The notes under the pieces are model-generated. The model was given only the letters and a program-made list of their open reading frames with translations, was not told the DNA's origin and did not search any database. Source: Rhodospirillaceae bacterium (GTDB taxonomy: Bacteria > Pseudomonadota > Alphaproteobacteria > Kiloniellales > DSM-21159). From it: DNA of 51,425 nucleotides. The stretch's first letter is position 1, and every line of letters begins with the position of its first letter. The stretch is taken from the NCBI GenBank assembly GCA_029265995.1, contig JAJUFM010000007.1:1-51425 (forward strand). The letters are read 5' to 3'. A program made the translations under genes and the position numbers. Positions 50,534 to 51,425 of this stretch are shown here, piece by piece.

Positions 50534-50699
50534 GTAGGGTTGCTTCGGTGGTGACTGACTCCGAGACCTGGGATAGGCCGGATCTCCGTTCGCGCCAAGC
50601 CCCTGAGAATCTGCTATGCTCTGGACGAAGCGGAGATGAGTCTCTAAGACGCGAGGCAGGGTACCGAGCTGCAGACGCGAGCCAGGAGCAAGACCAGTT

Positions 50700-51395
50700 A
50701 TGAAGTTTTTTGTCGACACCGCAGACGTGGCAGAGATCCGCGATTTGGCGGCCACGGGGCTGGTGGATGGTATTACCACGAACCCTTCGCTGGTCGCCAA
50801 GACCGGGCGCTCCTTCCTGGACGTGGTACAAGAGATCTGCGGGATCGTGGATGGCCCCGTCTCTGCAGAAGTGACGGCGACGGATCATGAGACCATGTTG
50901 GCCGAAGGCCGAAAGCTTGCGTCTCTTGCGGAGAACGTCTGTGTGAAGGTGCCTCTGACGCCAGATGGTTTGAAGACCTGCAAGGCACTCACCGATGAAG
51001 GCACCAAGGTCAACGTAACCCTGTGCTTTTCGTCGGCGCAGGCGCTGCTCGCCGCCAAGGCCGGGGCCACTTACATCTCGCCATTTGTCGGACGTCTGGA
51101 CGACATCGGCACCGATGGCATGGAGCTGATTGCCGACATCGTGCAGATCTACGCCAACTATCCGGAATATTCCACGGAAGTGCTGGTAGCGTCAGTGCGC
51201 GGTCCTCACCATGTCGTGCAGGCAGCAAGGCTGGGCGCAGATGTGGCAACGCTTCCTCCCGCGGTTCTGCGAGCTCTCTTTAAACATCCACTAACCGATC
51301 GTGGCCTGGATGCCTTCTTGGCCGACTGGGCCAAGACGGGCCAATCCATTCTGGGCGTGAGCGATGACAAGCAAGCATCGCGGACCAGCGCCTGA
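50700..51395 (+). CDS. fsa: Fructose-6-phosphate aldolase / small transaldolase
   Basis: A 231-residue TIM-barrel of the short transaldolase family. [59 protein letters not shown] with the Schiff-base Lys, [20 protein letters not shown] and [20 protein letters not shown] are its blocks. Whether it acts as fructose-6-phosphate aldolase or transaldolase cannot be decided here. It diverges from priA across 166 bp. Confidence 0.93.
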   Translation: MKFFVDTADVAEIRDLAATGLVDGITTNPSLVAKTGRSFLDVVQEICGIVDGPVSAEVTATDHETMLAEGRKLASLAENVCVKVPLTPDGLKTCKALTDEGTKVNVTLCFSSAQALLAAKAGATYISPFVGRLDDIGTDGMELIADIVQIYANYPEYSTEVLVASVRGPHHVVQAARLGADVATLPPAVLRALFKHPLTDRGLDAFLADWAKTGQSILGVSDDKQASRTSA

Positions 51396-51425
51396 GGCCG
51401 ACATCGACCGGGCGGTGGCTGAAGC
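51364..51425 (+). CDS. Possible start of a downstream gene (partial)
   Basis: An ATG at 51364 opens a frame to the window end (20 codons) beginning [20 protein letters not shown]. It would overlap the fsa end by 32 nt and has no strong ribosome site. The family cannot be named from so little; a DUF484- or XerC-type gene is common near priA and fsa. Confidence 0.25.
   Translation, partial: MTSKHRGPAPEADIDRAVAE

Noticed and set aside
50534-50800. N-terminal extension of PriA by 89 residues
   Set aside because: It is low in family resemblance and would overlap the divergent fsa gene and its promoter region.
1-51425. CRISPR arrays, tRNA and rRNA genes, prophage or toxin-antitoxin modules
   Set aside because: No regularly spaced repeats, tRNA-like cloverleafs, rRNA segments or phage structural genes were recognised on reading both strands by eye.

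Overview
The window looks like ordinary chromosomal core of a GC-rich alphaproteobacterium, probably in or near the Rhodospirillales. The evidence is a GcrA-type cell-cycle regulator, the minCDE, tatABC, surE-pcm-lysM/M23, yajC-secDF and rplM-rpsI blocks, an RpoH heat-shock sigma factor, HisZ next to purA, a bfd-bfr pair, and alphaproteobacterial small proteins (Mth938-like, DUF2380, CC0125/CC1285-type lipoprotein). The species cannot be named from the sequence. No rRNA, tRNA, CRISPR array, prophage or defence island was seen.

Layout. 1-2046: insertion sequences and a broken gene. An IS256-family element (142-1540, repeat ACCACGCG on both sides) sits inside an IS66-like element that enters from the left edge, and the IS66-like element cuts off a frameshifted outer-membrane beta-barrel gene. 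2131-4523: gcrA and ettA. 4681-9974: SulP transporter, class I fructose-bisphosphate aldolase with a divergent ThiE-like protein, and an operon of a SAM hydroxide adenosyltransferase, a YhhQ transporter and an unknown cysteine-rich protein. 9996-11834: bfd, bfr and pyrE. 11973-13591: a TPP riboswitch followed by thiM and thiE. 13568-16392: NCS2 permease with an unusual soluble tail, and a Tat-exported TRAP binding protein. 16638-21544: minCDE, an orphan ABC ATPase and tatABC. 21793-29477: surE, pcm, LysM/M23 lipoprotein, a DUF815 ATPase (opposite strand), yajC-secD-secF, Mth938-like and MaoC proteins.

29508-33733: a five-gene minus-strand operon. It encodes a periplasmic solute-binding protein followed by SiaA (membrane PP2C phosphatase), SiaB (kinase), SiaC (STAS-like target) and SiaD (diguanylate cyclase). 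This is the most interesting unit here: a partner-switching route to cyclic-di-GMP, with a candidate ligand receptor attached by a 4-nt gene overlap. It diverges from serC-serA across 221 bp packed with short palindromes.

36970-51425: hisZ-purA, a VOC protein, rplM-rpsI, rpoH, rluD, a small membrane protein, threonine aldolase, CC0125-type lipoprotein, a HI0933-type flavoprotein, DUF2380 protein, cobB-UDG, priA and fsa, ending in a possible partial gene.

Regulatory elements seen directly are the TPP riboswitch, strong hairpin/U-tract terminators after gcrA, serA and rpsI, and promoter-like sequences before gcrA (with a GANTC site in its -35), serC, rplM and rpoH. Functions are assigned by recognising family motifs; no database search was possible. 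Small start-codon shifts remain possible where noted.
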